A stretch of 64,000 nucleotides of DNA, taken from an uncultured Clostridia bacterium (GTDB lineage: Bacteria > Bacillota > Clostridia > Oscillospirales > Acutalibacteraceae). Each line of letters starts with the position of its first letter. The first letter of the stretch is position 1. Shown piece after piece: positions 1-8,322 of the stretch. The notes beneath the pieces are model-generated. The model saw only the letters and a list, made by a program, of their open reading frames with translations. It was not told the DNA's origin and made no database searches. The stretch spans positions 275,754 to 339,753 of the forward strand of contig CALAUI010000020.1 in the NCBI GenBank assembly GCA_937892115.1. Direction: 5' to 3'. A program made the position numbers and the translations under genes.

Positions 1-256
1 CCGAGCAGGAAAGCACAAGGCAGGTACAGTTATAGATTCCGTCCCTGCGGAACAGTATCTTATCACCCGCTTCAAGGGTAAGCTCTCTTACGGGCTCAAC
101 ACTTGCGAAAGCGCTGTTTTCCGACAGACCGTCGTTTTCGTCGTTTCCCGATATGCCGTCAATATAGTAGGTTTTGCCTTCCTCGGCATACGAGCAGGTA
201 AGCACACAGCCGAATACTATAGCTGCACACAGGATGACCGAAATAATCTTTTTCAT
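1..256 (-). CDS. Secreted right-handed beta-helix protein, 3' part outside window
   Basis: Read on the minus strand from an ATG at 254-256 preceded by a GGCGGT ribosome site. The visible 85 residues begin with a signal peptide (MKKIISVILCAAIVFG, cleavage near CSYA-EE). They continue with YYIDGISGNDENDGLSE and a later GDKILFRRDGIY. The YY(I/V)D..GND.NDG.S pattern followed by GD.ILF..G is the usual N-terminal cap of exported parallel beta-helix proteins (pectate-lyase-like or polysaccharide-binding). The catalytic part lies beyond base 1, so the substrate cannot be told. The gene is divergent from the YdcF-like gene. Confidence 0.75.
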   Translation of the reverse strand, partial: MKKIISVILCAAIVFGCVLTCSYAEEGKTYYIDGISGNDENDGLSENSAFASVEPVRELTLEAGDKILFRRDGIYNCTCLVLSCS

Positions 257-330
257 ATCCGCACCGCCTTTCAATATAAGGTATAATAACATTTACGGTA
301 AATTATATCAATAGCCCCGGCACATTCTTC

Positions 331-359
331 TTGACAAAAGGGGGATAATCAAATATAGT
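331..359 (+). promoter_or_regulatory. Sigma-A type promoter for the YdcF-like gene
   Basis: TTGACA at 331-336, a 17-bp spacer and TATAGT at 354-359, about 30 bases before the TTG start at 391. Consensus -35 and correct spacing make this a good vegetative promoter. Confidence 0.7.
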
Positions 360-390
360 AAACCCATCATAAGACTGTGAGGAAAACAGA

Positions 391-1194
391 TTGAAAAAGA
401 TAATCAGAGTAATAATGTTTGTAATGTCGGCGGCATGTTTCCTGCTGAATATCGGCCCCGTAGTCACAAACAGACAGATAAACGTCGGTATTATCTTCGG
501 GTTGGGAGCATCTGCTCTTTTTTTCATATACGGTATTCTGTTTGATAGAATCAACGGGATGATTGGGGAAATACTGAAGGTAAAAGCGGGGAAAATTATT
601 CTTTCGGTAATCGCGGTATGTATTGTCTGCGGTATAGCTGTGGGAGGATTTGCCTTTGTAAACGTAGTAAAGCACGGCATTGAATCCGACGAAAGAACCG
701 ATTATATTATCGTGCTCGGATGTCAGGTCAGAGGCACTCAGCCGGGAATATACCTGCGCGGCAGGATAAATAAGGCATACGAATATCTCACGGAAAATCC
801 CGGCAGCAAGGCGATTCTTTCGGGAGGGCAGGGTGACGCGGAGGATATATCCGAGGGTCAATGTATGTATAACTGCCTTACGGAAATGGGAATAGACGGC
901 AGCCGCCTGATAATTGAGGATGAATCCGCCTCAACCATAGAGAATTTTGATAACTCAATCAGGAAGCTCAGGGAAAGCGGAATTGATATTAAGGGAATCA
1001 CCATCGTAACCAACGATTTTCACGAATACCGTGCTTCTTCATTTGCAAAGAAAAACGGGCTTACCGCCTATTCGTTCCCCTCAAAGTCCCACTGGACGGG
1101 ATATCTGCCGTTTGCGGTCAGAGAGGTTTTTGCGGTAATAGTGCAGGTATATCTTGACGTTGCATTCACCAGAGCATCCTTGAGGGGCGCTTGA
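391..1194 (+). CDS. YdcF/SanA-like (DUF218) membrane protein
   Basis: 267 residues from a TTG at 391, with GTGAGGA about 8 bases upstream. Hydrophobic segments lie near residues 5-22, 32-52 and 68-92. A DUF218 domain follows (YIIVLGCQVRG, RI..A..YL, ILSGGQG, E......I..ES.ST.EN, IVTNDFHEYRA), typical of the YdcF/ElyC/SanA family linked to envelope maintenance. The exact reaction of the family is not settled. The last codons and the stop lie at or inside a repeated sequence that recurs at 1581, so the extreme C-terminus may have been replaced by a repeat insertion. Confidence 0.8.
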   Translation: MKKIIRVIMFVMSAACFLLNIGPVVTNRQINVGIIFGLGASALFFIYGILFDRINGMIGEILKVKAGKIILSVIAVCIVCGIAVGGFAFVNVVKHGIESDERTDYIIVLGCQVRGTQPGIYLRGRINKAYEYLTENPGSKAILSGGQGDAEDISEGQCMYNCLTEMGIDGSRLIIEDESASTIENFDNSIRKLRESGIDIKGITIVTNDFHEYRASSFAKKNGLTAYSFPSKSHWTGYLPFAVREVFAVIVQVYLDVAFTRASLRGA

Positions 1195-1233
1195 ATCTTT
1201 CGGCGAAGAACATACCAAACTAAATAATGTAAG
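1191..1233 (+). repeat. 43-bp direct repeat, copy 1
   Basis: Begins ttgaatctttcggcgaagaa and recurs at 1581-1623 with one mismatch. It covers the stop codon of the YdcF-like gene. Each copy leads into a stem-loop followed by CTTCTTT. Confidence 0.85.
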
Positions 1234-1795
1234 CATCAAGGCAAGCACTTCCATAACGGTAAGTGCTTGCTTCTTTGTAAAAATTAAAATGTTTGGTATT
1301 AAGCCGTTTTCCTCGTTCCCCGTACAAAAGTACTGTGTTCACTCGGAGAAATGGCTTTCTTCAACCGAAATCTTCTGCGCGTACCGCTTGATTATTTTAG
1401 CGAAAATCAGTCAAAACAGAATATAGAAATTGACGAATGGCACTTATCTTCGGTTAAGTGCCTTCTTCTGTTCAAATATAAAGATGTTTTGACTTAAGCG
1501 ATTTTTTGCCTCCGCCGTATCACGATACTGTCTTACGGCAAAGAAATCGCTTTTTTCATCCAAACTAATCTGCGCTTTGCTTGAATCTTTCGGCGAAGAA
1601 CATACCAAACTGAATAATGTAAGTTATGATGTGGGCGTTTATCTAATGGTAGATGTCTGCTTCTTTATTGTTTACCGATTGTTTACAGACCCGTTTGTTA
1701 ATCTGTGGTAATATATTTCCGTAATATGTAACCTTTTTCCGGAAAATCCGCTTGGTATGGTGAAGGCCTTTACGAAGCTGAAAGGAGGCAGTGCC
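1195..1795 (+). other. Intergenic tract of degenerate, structured repeat units
   Basis: About 600 bases without a recognisable gene. Three related units can be aligned by eye. Each has an AAT-rich lead, then a stem-loop followed by CTTCTT: GCAAGCACTT/AAGTGCTTGC at 1241-1270, GGCACTTA/TAAGTGCC at 1439-1462, and an imperfect one around 1633-1660. Units one and two continue with similar tracts (a TTAAGC..TTTT..CCTC block, a GTA...TAC mini-hairpin, and a return strand), ending in the 43-bp repeat after unit two. Unit two forms a long hairpin, AAGCGATTT/AAATCGCTT plus flanks, at 1496-1556, followed by six T and possibly terminating transcription. A 45-codon frame is open from about 1290 to 1425 in unit one, but unit two has a stop at the matching place, so coding is doubtful. 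Confidence 0.6.
1581..1623 (+). repeat. 43-bp direct repeat, copy 2
   Basis: Second copy of the element at 1191-1233, one mismatch (a/g). It is followed by the third, imperfect stem-loop and then the leader of the sigma factor gene. Confidence 0.85.
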
Positions 1796-2356
1796 TTGGA
1801 AGATGAAAATATAGTAGAAATGTATCTTGCCCGCAATGAGGACGCAATCAGACAGACCGCTTCAAAATACGGCAGCCGTCTTCGCCGCATTTCATACGGC
1901 ATAACGGAGGATAACGGTACGAGCGAGGAATGTGAAAACGACACTTATCTTACCGCCTGGAATCTGATTCCCCCCAATGAGCCGAGGAATTATCTGTTTG
2001 CGTTTCTTGCAGGTATAATCCGTCACATTTCCATTGACAGATGCCGTGAAAAATCGGCTCTGAAAAGAGGCGGATATGTGTCGGAGCTTTCAGGGGAGCT
2101 TCTGACTTGCCTTCCCTCATCCGAAAGGGTTGAGCAGAGTCTCGACGAAAAGGAACTCGGAAAGGCAATCAGCAGATTTTTGCATACACAGTCAAAAGAG
2201 AAAAGAATAATGTTTATGCGCAGATATTTCTATATGGATTCCGTCTCCGAAATAGCAAAGAAAATGTCATTCGGAGAAAGCAAGGTCAAGACAACTCTTT
2301 TCCGTATGAGAAACGACCTGCGTGAATACCTTATATCGGAGGGCTACGTATTATGA
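1796..2356 (+). CDS. ECF-type RNA polymerase sigma factor
   Basis: 186 residues from the TTG at 1796, chosen because AGGAGG (1783-1788) sits 7 bases upstream; an in-frame ATG at 1757 has no such site. The sequence has a sigma region 2-like part (YGSRLRRISYGITEDNGTSE, ..YL.AWN.IPP) and a region 4 helix-turn-helix (YFYMDSVSEIAKKMSFGESK, VK..LFRMR..LRE.L). It would direct transcription of an unknown stress regulon. It overlaps the next gene by ATGA, the standard layout of an ECF factor and its membrane anti-sigma partner. Confidence 0.88.
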   Translation: MEDENIVEMYLARNEDAIRQTASKYGSRLRRISYGITEDNGTSEECENDTYLTAWNLIPPNEPRNYLFAFLAGIIRHISIDRCREKSALKRGGYVSELSGELLTCLPSSERVEQSLDEKELGKAISRFLHTQSKEKRIMFMRRYFYMDSVSEIAKKMSFGESKVKTTLFRMRNDLREYLISEGYVL

Positions 2357-3342
2357 ATAAAAATGATATACTTGACAGCATCGGTTACGTTGATGCTGAC
2401 CTTATATGTGAAGCGGAGGATAATTCTCCCGTAAGAAAAAGAAAGAACGCAGTCAGATGGATTTCCGCTGCCGCCTGCCTTTGTATCGCTGTTGCCGCGG
2501 CAATCGTTCTGGGCTCGCGGGGTGATGTATTCACCTTAAAGAAATCTGCCGCAAACGAGGAAGCGAAAGCCGACGGAATAACGGCGATTGAAGATAATCT
2601 TACGGATGTGACAAATCCCGATCTGCTTGTTACGGAATCCGACATTTCTCCCGAAAAAGAGGAAGACGGTGCAGAGCAAAACGGAGCTGTCGTTTTTCCC
2701 TCGGACGTATCACCTGCAAATAGAGCGCCGGACGTCAAATCCTCAGATAAAGCGGTGACCGGAACGCAGGCACAAGCTTCAGATAAAAGTGCCGACGGCG
2801 GAGCTTACAGTTACGGTGGTGTCTTTGTTCCCGCTGTTCCGAAAAGCAAAATCAAGGTAAACGGAGAGAAGCTGACTAACGCAGAGGGAGCGAAATATCT
2901 GGAGGAAAACAAAGGAAGTCTGGTATCATCTCTTTCGTCAAGCGGAGTAACCGCAGACAATGTCAGAATATGCGACAGCGGCTACGGCCATATTTCCTAT
3001 GACGGCTCAACGCTTGATTATCTGAATTACAATCAGAATTTCAGAGATTACATTGTCTATAACGGAAATGACATTATAGCCATCGTCACGCTCTGGAAGG
3101 AAAACGGAAAAATCTATTCATCTCCCGCTTTCGGTGCGCCGTGGTTTAAGGATTATGCTTCCTTCCTTCGTGCGCATAAGGGTCAGAGCTTACTTTACGT
3201 CTATGCGGGATATGTGGAAATAATCATTACTCCTGACGGAAAAGCATATAATCCTCAGGGACTTGACGTTTCCGTTTATCTTGAGGGTATTGACAATCCC
3301 TACAATTACTTTTATAGTGAAGGTGCAGTTTATACTCCGTGA
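2353..3342 (+). CDS. Putative anti-sigma factor, single-pass membrane protein
   Basis: 329 residues. A short cytoplasmic N-terminus (NDILDSIGYVDADLICEAED) is followed by one membrane helix at about 35-55 (WISAAACLCIAVAAAIVLG), a low-complexity Ser/Ala/Asp linker, and an extracytoplasmic domain from about 170. The N-terminal pattern is common in Clostridia anti-sigma proteins that pair with the preceding ECF factor, and the ATGA overlap implies coupled translation. The role is inferred from position and topology. No zinc anti-sigma (HxxxCxxC) motif is seen. Confidence 0.7.
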   Translation: MNKNDILDSIGYVDADLICEAEDNSPVRKRKNAVRWISAAACLCIAVAAAIVLGSRGDVFTLKKSAANEEAKADGITAIEDNLTDVTNPDLLVTESDISPEKEEDGAEQNGAVVFPSDVSPANRAPDVKSSDKAVTGTQAQASDKSADGGAYSYGGVFVPAVPKSKIKVNGEKLTNAEGAKYLEENKGSLVSSLSSSGVTADNVRICDSGYGHISYDGSTLDYLNYNQNFRDYIVYNGNDIIAIVTLWKENGKIYSSPAFGAPWFKDYASFLRAHKGQSLLYVYAGYVEIIITPDGKAYNPQGLDVSVYLEGIDNPYNYFYSEGAVYTP

Positions 3343-3351
3343 GGTGACAGT

Positions 3352-4275
3352 ATGAAAAAATACATCATAGCGGCGGTAATCGCAGTTGTTCTGCTCGTTC
3401 TGTTTCTTCCCGTTCCCAAGGATACGTATGATGACGGAGGAACAAGGGAATTTCAGGCGCTCACCTACAAAATCGTCAAATGGAACAGATTATATGAGGG
3501 CGATTTATGCTACAATTCAACCCGTTTTTATTTCGGAAAAGATGCCCGTAAGAGCATAGAACAGCTCTGGTGGAAGATAAACCCCGACGATATGCCCATT
3601 GACGGACCGGGCGGAGTAAACCCCGAGGGCAGCGAATATACCGATGTCAGCGTGCTTCGTATTGAGGATGACTCCTATCAGGTTGAATATACCGCGGATG
3701 CGGATTGGGGCTCGTATACTCAGAGAGCCGTAATTCTACGCAGTGAGGATGACCCGGAAATCAACGTCGGCGATACCGTCAGGGTATTTCATGACGGACG
3801 GATGCTTGAAACCGATCCCGTACAGTTTGCCGATATAAGCAATATTTACGTGATTGATACTTTTGATAAGTGGGGCGTTTCCCTGTCGTTTGTCGGTGAC
3901 TGCACGGGCGGAAAGATTACCGTTACTCAGTCAACGGAAAAAGAAATTCCCGACGGTGAGCTTACCACGGGAAAACCGTTTTATCTTCAGGCATACTGTG
4001 AAGGCAGATGGATGTCATATCAGGACTATATGCAGTATCTCGGATATGATTATTTACAGCCCGAATTTTTCTTCACAATGGAGGGAATCGGAATCCCCCT
4101 TGACGGCAGTATTGAGCTTGACGTGAATTTTGACGGTACATACGGCAAGCTTGTTCCGGGCACGTACCGTCTCACAAAGGATATCAGCATCACGGCGACA
4201 GACGGTGACCACAGCAAAGACGAAACCAGAACGTACTATGTAGATTTTGATATAGTTCAGAAAGAGTGTAAATGA
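3352..4275 (+). CDS. Secreted or membrane-anchored hypothetical protein, Ig-like C-terminus
   Basis: 307 residues with an N-terminal hydrophobic segment (YIIAAVIAVVLLVLFLPVP) that anchors or exports it, and RBS GAGGTGACAGT before the ATG. The middle (about 25-150) is rich in Asp and aromatics. The C-terminal 100 residues (DKWGVSLSF..., GIGIPLDGSIELDVNFDGTY, VPGTYRL.KDI) resemble the Ig-like domain found in many Firmicutes exoproteins. It sits in the sigma operon, 9 bases after the anti-sigma gene and overlapping the kinase gene by 4 bases. Precise function unknown. Confidence 0.65.
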   Translation: MKKYIIAAVIAVVLLVLFLPVPKDTYDDGGTREFQALTYKIVKWNRLYEGDLCYNSTRFYFGKDARKSIEQLWWKINPDDMPIDGPGGVNPEGSEYTDVSVLRIEDDSYQVEYTADADWGSYTQRAVILRSEDDPEINVGDTVRVFHDGRMLETDPVQFADISNIYVIDTFDKWGVSLSFVGDCTGGKITVTQSTEKEIPDGELTTGKPFYLQAYCEGRWMSYQDYMQYLGYDYLQPEFFFTMEGIGIPLDGSIELDVNFDGTYGKLVPGTYRLTKDISITATDGDHSKDETRTYYVDFDIVQKECK

Positions 4276-4769
4276 TGAGTAACTTAGTTTTGATCGGTAT
4301 GCCCGGCTGCGGCAAAAGCACCTGCGGTGTACTTGCGGCGAAATCCCTGTGTATGAGCTTTGTTGATACGGATTTGCTCATTCAGCAGGCCGAGGGGATG
4401 ACCTTACAGAGTATTATTGACGGTAAAGGCCTTGATTATTTTGAGGAATGCGAGGAAAAGTGTCTTTCCTCCCTTAACCTTAATAATTCCGTTGTTTCAA
4501 CCGGCGGAAGTGCGGTTTATTATGACAGCTCCATGAATCATCTGAAGGAAGACGGAAAGGTGATTTATCTTAAAATCAGTTTTGACGAAATGATGAGCCG
4601 CATAAAGAATATCACCTCAAGAGGAATCGCTCTGGGCGAAGGAGAAACCCTTGAGCAGATGTTTGAAAGACGGGAAAAGCTGTATGAAAAATACGCAGAC
4701 GTCGTCATTGACTGCGATAACAGCACCGTAGAGCAGACCGTTCAGCAGATTTGCTCCATTGTAAAATAA
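4272..4769 (+). CDS. Shikimate kinase-like P-loop kinase
   Basis: 165 residues. The AroK fold is indicated by the P-loop GMPGCGKST at residues 9-17, VDTDLLI (Asp of Walker-A partner strand), STGGSAVYY in place of STGGGA, a lid region, and the closing REKLYEKYADVVID helix. AroK phosphorylates shikimate at O3. The usual FR..E shikimate-binding arginine is FEECEEK here, and the third glycine of GGG is Ser, so the substrate may differ. Translation overlaps the previous gene (ATGATGA); an ATG at 4275 is an equally possible start. It ends an operon that otherwise codes for signalling, which also argues against a plain biosynthetic role. Confidence 0.7.
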   Translation: MMSNLVLIGMPGCGKSTCGVLAAKSLCMSFVDTDLLIQQAEGMTLQSIIDGKGLDYFEECEEKCLSSLNLNNSVVSTGGSAVYYDSSMNHLKEDGKVIYLKISFDEMMSRIKNITSRGIALGEGETLEQMFERREKLYEKYADVVIDCDNSTVEQTVQQICSIVK

Positions 4770-4774
4770 GCAGA

Positions 4775-4804
4775 AATCCCACGGATTTTTCCGTGGGATT
4801 TTCT
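4775..4804. terminator. Bidirectional terminator
   Basis: Stem AATCCCACGG/CCGTGGGATT (4775-4784 and 4791-4800) followed by TTCTTTT. It lies between the convergent kinase and nucleotidase genes. Confidence 0.85.
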
Positions 4805-4805
4805 T

Positions 4806-6434
4806 TTACTTTATTGTAATTCTTCCTTCAACCGAGCTGTATCGCGAATCTATTCTGCCTTCGGGGAAGGATGTGATGTAGTTCATAAGCACTTCGTTAT
4901 CAAGCACGCCCTCGGCTGAAACTATCTTTGCGCCGGCAAAGGATGTGTGACCGTCGCCGTTATTCAAGAGCAGATATTCACTGCCCGCGACCGTGTAGGT
5001 TTTATTCATATCAATGGGAACGTATTCACCGTTTTCAAGTACGGTTATATTCTTTACCCTTCTCTCGCCCTCAAAGCCCGCACACATATTCTGACTGTCA
5101 ATCTTTGCGGGAGAGGGAACGGAGGTGTCAACGGTGTATCTGAGTCCCGAAGTCTGCAGGAATCCGCCGTTTTCACCCTTAGTGTATACGCTTTCCGTCA
5201 GTCTGGAGCCCCATTCGAGGGCATCTGCAATCTGACGGCCGGTTGCCTCTACGGTACACATCGTATTGTTGAAGGGATGAACGTTGATTATATCGCCTTT
5301 TGTTATGTCGCCTTCGCTGATTGACTCGCGGATGCCGCCGCCGTTGCACAGGCCTATATCGGCACCGAGCACCGTTCTGTATGCATCGGCACAGAGATTT
5401 CCTATGGCGGTCTCACGGTTTCGGGTCATTCTGATTCCGTTTTCATCCGTGATTGAAAGATCAAATCCGCAGGAGCCGACGACCTTAAGAAGCTCTTTGC
5501 CGTATTTATCCTTGATTGAGTTTATGAACGAAACGGTGTCCTCATCTTTTTTATCGTAATCGGAAATGAGGGATGCGGTGATTTCGCCGTCTGCTCCGAT
5601 AATGAGCTGACCGACGTTTGCCAGCTTCGTGCCCGTTGACGTGAGTATAACGTCCTCGCCCTTGCTGTTTTTGACCGTTTCGCTCTCAATGACATGATGA
5701 GTATGACCGTCAAGCACCGCATCTATTCCCCGTGTATTTTCAATAAGATCTACCGAGGAGCAGGGGGAATATTCTTCACTCTCGCCCAGATGACTGAGTA
5801 CCACCACGTAATCCGCGCCGTGAAGCCGTGCCTTTACCGCGTTCTTCTGCACGGTATCAAAGAGATTTTCGCTGAAATTATAGATATAGTTTCCGTTTTC
5901 GTCCTGAAAATGTTTGGGCGTGGACGTTACTGTGCTTGTCGGAGTGGATACTCCGATAAAGCCGACCTGAACGTCGCCGTAGTCAACCACCTTGTAATCC
6001 GCAAGGTCGGAAAGCAGATTTTCACCCGTTCCCGAGTAGGTTATATTACATCCGAGGAAGTTAAAATCCGCCATGCCGATGAGCTTGTTCAGCTGCGGCA
6101 TACCGTAGTCAAATTCGTGATTGCCGGGTATCGCCATATCGTAGCCGACCTCGTTCATGATATCAACTATGTATTCTCCCGATGAAACCGAAGCAACGGT
6201 ACCGCCCTGAGCAAAATCTCCGCAGTCAACGAGTGTGACGTTTTTGTATTTTTTGCTTATTTCCTTTTTGTATGCCGCAAGACCCGCGTAGCCGATATTG
6301 TCCTCAACTCCGCAATGAACGTCATTGGTGTAGAGAATCACCACGTCACTGCGCCCGAAAAGTCCCTGAAGACCCGAAAATACGGATGTGATGAAAAGAA
6401 TTACAGAGGTTAATAAAGATATGATTCCTGCCAT
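4806..6434 (-). CDS. Exported 5'-nucleotidase/2',3'-cyclic phosphodiesterase, UshA family
   Basis: 542 residues. A hydrophobic N-terminus (MAGIISLLTSVILFITSVFS) serves as signal or anchor. The calcineurin-like metallophosphatase domain follows with YTNDVHCG, CGDFAQGG, GNHEFDYG, SHLGE and DGHTHHV, the metal ligands of the family. The C-terminal 5_nucleotid_C domain has GNGGGIR.S, HPFNN and YLLLNNGDGH. It would strip phosphate from extracellular nucleotides for salvage. No sorting motif is seen at the C-terminus. It is monocistronic, with RBS AGGAGACGTACC before the ATG. Confidence 0.9.
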   Translation of the reverse strand: MAGIISLLTSVILFITSVFSGLQGLFGRSDVVILYTNDVHCGVEDNIGYAGLAAYKKEISKKYKNVTLVDCGDFAQGGTVASVSSGEYIVDIMNEVGYDMAIPGNHEFDYGMPQLNKLIGMADFNFLGCNITYSGTGENLLSDLADYKVVDYGDVQVGFIGVSTPTSTVTSTPKHFQDENGNYIYNFSENLFDTVQKNAVKARLHGADYVVVLSHLGESEEYSPCSSVDLIENTRGIDAVLDGHTHHVIESETVKNSKGEDVILTSTGTKLANVGQLIIGADGEITASLISDYDKKDEDTVSFINSIKDKYGKELLKVVGSCGFDLSITDENGIRMTRNRETAIGNLCADAYRTVLGADIGLCNGGGIRESISEGDITKGDIINVHPFNNTMCTVEATGRQIADALEWGSRLTESVYTKGENGGFLQTSGLRYTVDTSVPSPAKIDSQNMCAGFEGERRVKNITVLENGEYVPIDMNKTYTVAGSEYLLLNNGDGHTSFAGAKIVSAEGVLDNEVLMNYITSFPEGRIDSRYSSVEGRITIK

Positions 6435-6689
6435 GGTACGTCTCCTTTCGCCGCTTTGAAAAACATTATATTAGATTGGTTATTGTTTGTAAATATCACG
6501 GCGGAAAATAAGAGAGAAAAATCGGGAAAAATCCCGGTTTGGATAGATTTAACAAAAAGATTTCTTCCTTTTTAGGCAATCTGCAATCATGAAAAATCGC
6601 CGCTTTTACGGGCTTCGGTTTTTTTGAAAAATATCAAAAATTTTTTATCAAAGCGTATAAAACTCCCTAATTATTACGGATAAAAATTG

Positions 6690-6718
6690 TTGAAATGATA
6701 AAAATTGTATGATACTAT
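6690..6718 (+). promoter_or_regulatory. Promoter of the transhydrogenase operon
   Basis: TTGAAA at 6690-6695, 17-bp spacer, TACTAT at 6713-6718, in the 332-base AT-rich gap 6435-6766 between divergent ushA-like and pntAA genes. The rest of that gap holds a GGGAAAAATCCC inverted repeat near 6525 and nothing else recognised. RBS GGAGG lies just before the pntAA ATG. Confidence 0.7.
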
Positions 6719-6766
6719 AAAAATAACAAAATTATTCGCTATAAGCGAAAAACAGGAGGAAATATT

Positions 6767-7924
6767 ATGATTATCGGTATCCCCAAAGAAATAATGCACG
6801 AGGAAGATCGTGTATCCGCAACTCCCGAAACCGTCAAGAAGTATGTTGAGCTCGGCGTTAAGGTTATTGTTGAAGCCGGTGCCGGTGTCGGATCATACTG
6901 TGCAGACGAAGATTACGTTGCAGCAGGCGCTGAAATCATCGCCGACGTTGCAGATCTCTACGCTCAGGCAGATCTTATCCTCAAGGTAAAAGAGCCCCTT
7001 TTCAACGAAAAGAAAGGCCTTCATGAAATCGAAATGATGCATGCAGGTCAGTACCTCATTACATTCATCCATCCCGCATCACCCGTTAACCATCAGATGG
7101 TTAAGGATATGGCTGCCAAGGGAATCATCTCCCTTACACTTGATGCTATTCCCCGTATCTCCAGAGCACAGGCAATGGACGCTCTTACCTCAATGAGCAC
7201 CGTTGCAGGTTACAAGGGCATGATCATGGCTGCCGACAGACTTCCCTGGTTCATCCCCATGACCTCATGTGCAGTAGGCGTTATGAAGCCCGCTAACGCA
7301 CTCGTTATCGGTGCAGGCGTTGCCGGTATGCAGGCACTTGCTACCGCAAAGAGACTCGGTGCAGTTATCCACGCTGCTGATATCCGTCCCATGGGTTCAG
7401 AGAATGCAAGAAGTCTCGGCGCAAAGGAAGTTGACCTCGGTGTTCCCGCAGAGCTTGCAGTAGCTCCCGGCGGATATGCTCTTCGTCTTCCCGACGAGTG
7501 GCAGAAGAAGGAGCAGGAAGCTCTTGCAAAGGTTCTTCCCGAAATGGATATCGTATTCTGCTCAGCTCTTATTCCCGGTAAGCTTGCTCCCATCTGCATT
7601 ACCGAAGAGATGGTTAAGTCCATGAAGCCCGGCTCAGTTATCGTTGATATCGCCATTGACCAGGGCGGTAACTGCGAAATCACTCCCAAGGGCTCAATCG
7701 AAGTTAAGCACGGTGTTACAATCATCGGCACAAAGAACATCCCCGGTATCCTTCCCACAAGCTCAACCTGGATGTTTGCAAAGAATATGTATAACCTCGT
7801 AAACTTCATCGTTAAGAACGGTGAAATCGCTCTTGACTTTGATGATGAAATCATTAAGTCCGCACTTACCACTATTGACGGCAAGATCGTTCACGCAGGC
7901 GCTCTTGAAGCAATGGGTATGTAA
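6767..7924 (+). CDS. pntAA: NAD(P) transhydrogenase alpha subunit, NAD-binding part
   Basis: 385 residues of the alanine dehydrogenase/PNT fold. N-terminal IGIPKEI.HEEDRVSATPET, then SRAQAMDALTSMSTVAGYKG, Rossmann motif GAGVAGMQALATAKRLGA and RPMGSENARSLGA, and C-terminal VDIAIDQGGNCE and SSTWMFAKNMYNL. The membrane part is encoded separately, as in many bacteria with a split alpha subunit. With pntAB and pntB it forms the proton-translocating enzyme that exchanges hydride between NAD and NADP. The gene is clearly expressed at high level (strong promoter, GGAGGAAATATT RBS). Confidence 0.93.
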   Translation: MIIGIPKEIMHEEDRVSATPETVKKYVELGVKVIVEAGAGVGSYCADEDYVAAGAEIIADVADLYAQADLILKVKEPLFNEKKGLHEIEMMHAGQYLITFIHPASPVNHQMVKDMAAKGIISLTLDAIPRISRAQAMDALTSMSTVAGYKGMIMAADRLPWFIPMTSCAVGVMKPANALVIGAGVAGMQALATAKRLGAVIHAADIRPMGSENARSLGAKEVDLGVPAELAVAPGGYALRLPDEWQKKEQEALAKVLPEMDIVFCSALIPGKLAPICITEEMVKSMKPGSVIVDIAIDQGGNCEITPKGSIEVKHGVTIIGTKNIPGILPTSSTWMFAKNMYNLVNFIVKNGEIALDFDDEIIKSALTTIDGKIVHAGALEAMGM

Positions 7925-7945
7925 TTCCCCATAAAAATCAATCAG

Positions 7946-7979
7946 AGCGGGGGTAACGCTAACCGTTGCCCCCGCTTTT
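7946..7979 (+). terminator. Intra-operon hairpin between pntAA and pntAB
   Basis: GCGGGGGTAACG/CGTTGCCCCCGC stem with one G-U pair and a short loop, followed by TTTT. It would act as a partial terminator, or as a stabiliser that gives more pntAA than pntAB/pntB transcript. Confidence 0.65.
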
Positions 7980-8004
7980 GAACAAAATATGAGAGGTGCA
8001 GGTT

Positions 8005-8322
8005 TTGAAAGAAATAATTCTCGTGGCAATTTTTGCCGTATCTACCGTTGTGGGCTATTTCCTTATCAATAAGGTTCCCAGTCTGCTTCACACCCCCCTT
8101 ATGTCAGGTATGAACGCCCTTTCGGGTGTTACGGTCCTCGGTGCTATCGCCGCTACCGCAGCAGCGGTCGGCAGCAGTATCAGCTGGGTCCGTGCCGTAT
8201 GCGGTGTTCTTGCCATCGCCCTTGCAATGATCAATGTTGTAGGCGGCTTCGGTGTTACCAACAGAATGCTTAAAATGATAAGCGGCAGCAAGAACAGAAA
8301 GGACGGCGAAAAGAGTGAGTAA
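8005..8322 (+). CDS. pntAB: NAD(P) transhydrogenase alpha subunit, membrane part
   Basis: 105 residues from the TTG at 8005, chosen because AGAGGTG lies 6 bases before it; the GTG at 7996 is inside that site. It has three to four hydrophobic helices (LVAIFAVSTVVGYFLI, LMSGMNALSGVTVLGAIAA, VCGVLAIALAMINVVGGFGV) and the conserved TPLMSGMNALSG membrane-domain pattern. It carries half of the proton channel, combining with PntB, and overlaps pntB by 8 bases. Confidence 0.88.
   Translation: MKEIILVAIFAVSTVVGYFLINKVPSLLHTPLMSGMNALSGVTVLGAIAATAAAVGSSISWVRAVCGVLAIALAMINVVGGFGVTNRMLKMISGSKNRKDGEKSE

Noticed and set aside
1288..1425. 45-codon plus-strand frame in the first repeat unit
   Set aside because: No RBS, and the matching place in the second unit has an early stop, so the conserved signal appears to be structure rather than protein.
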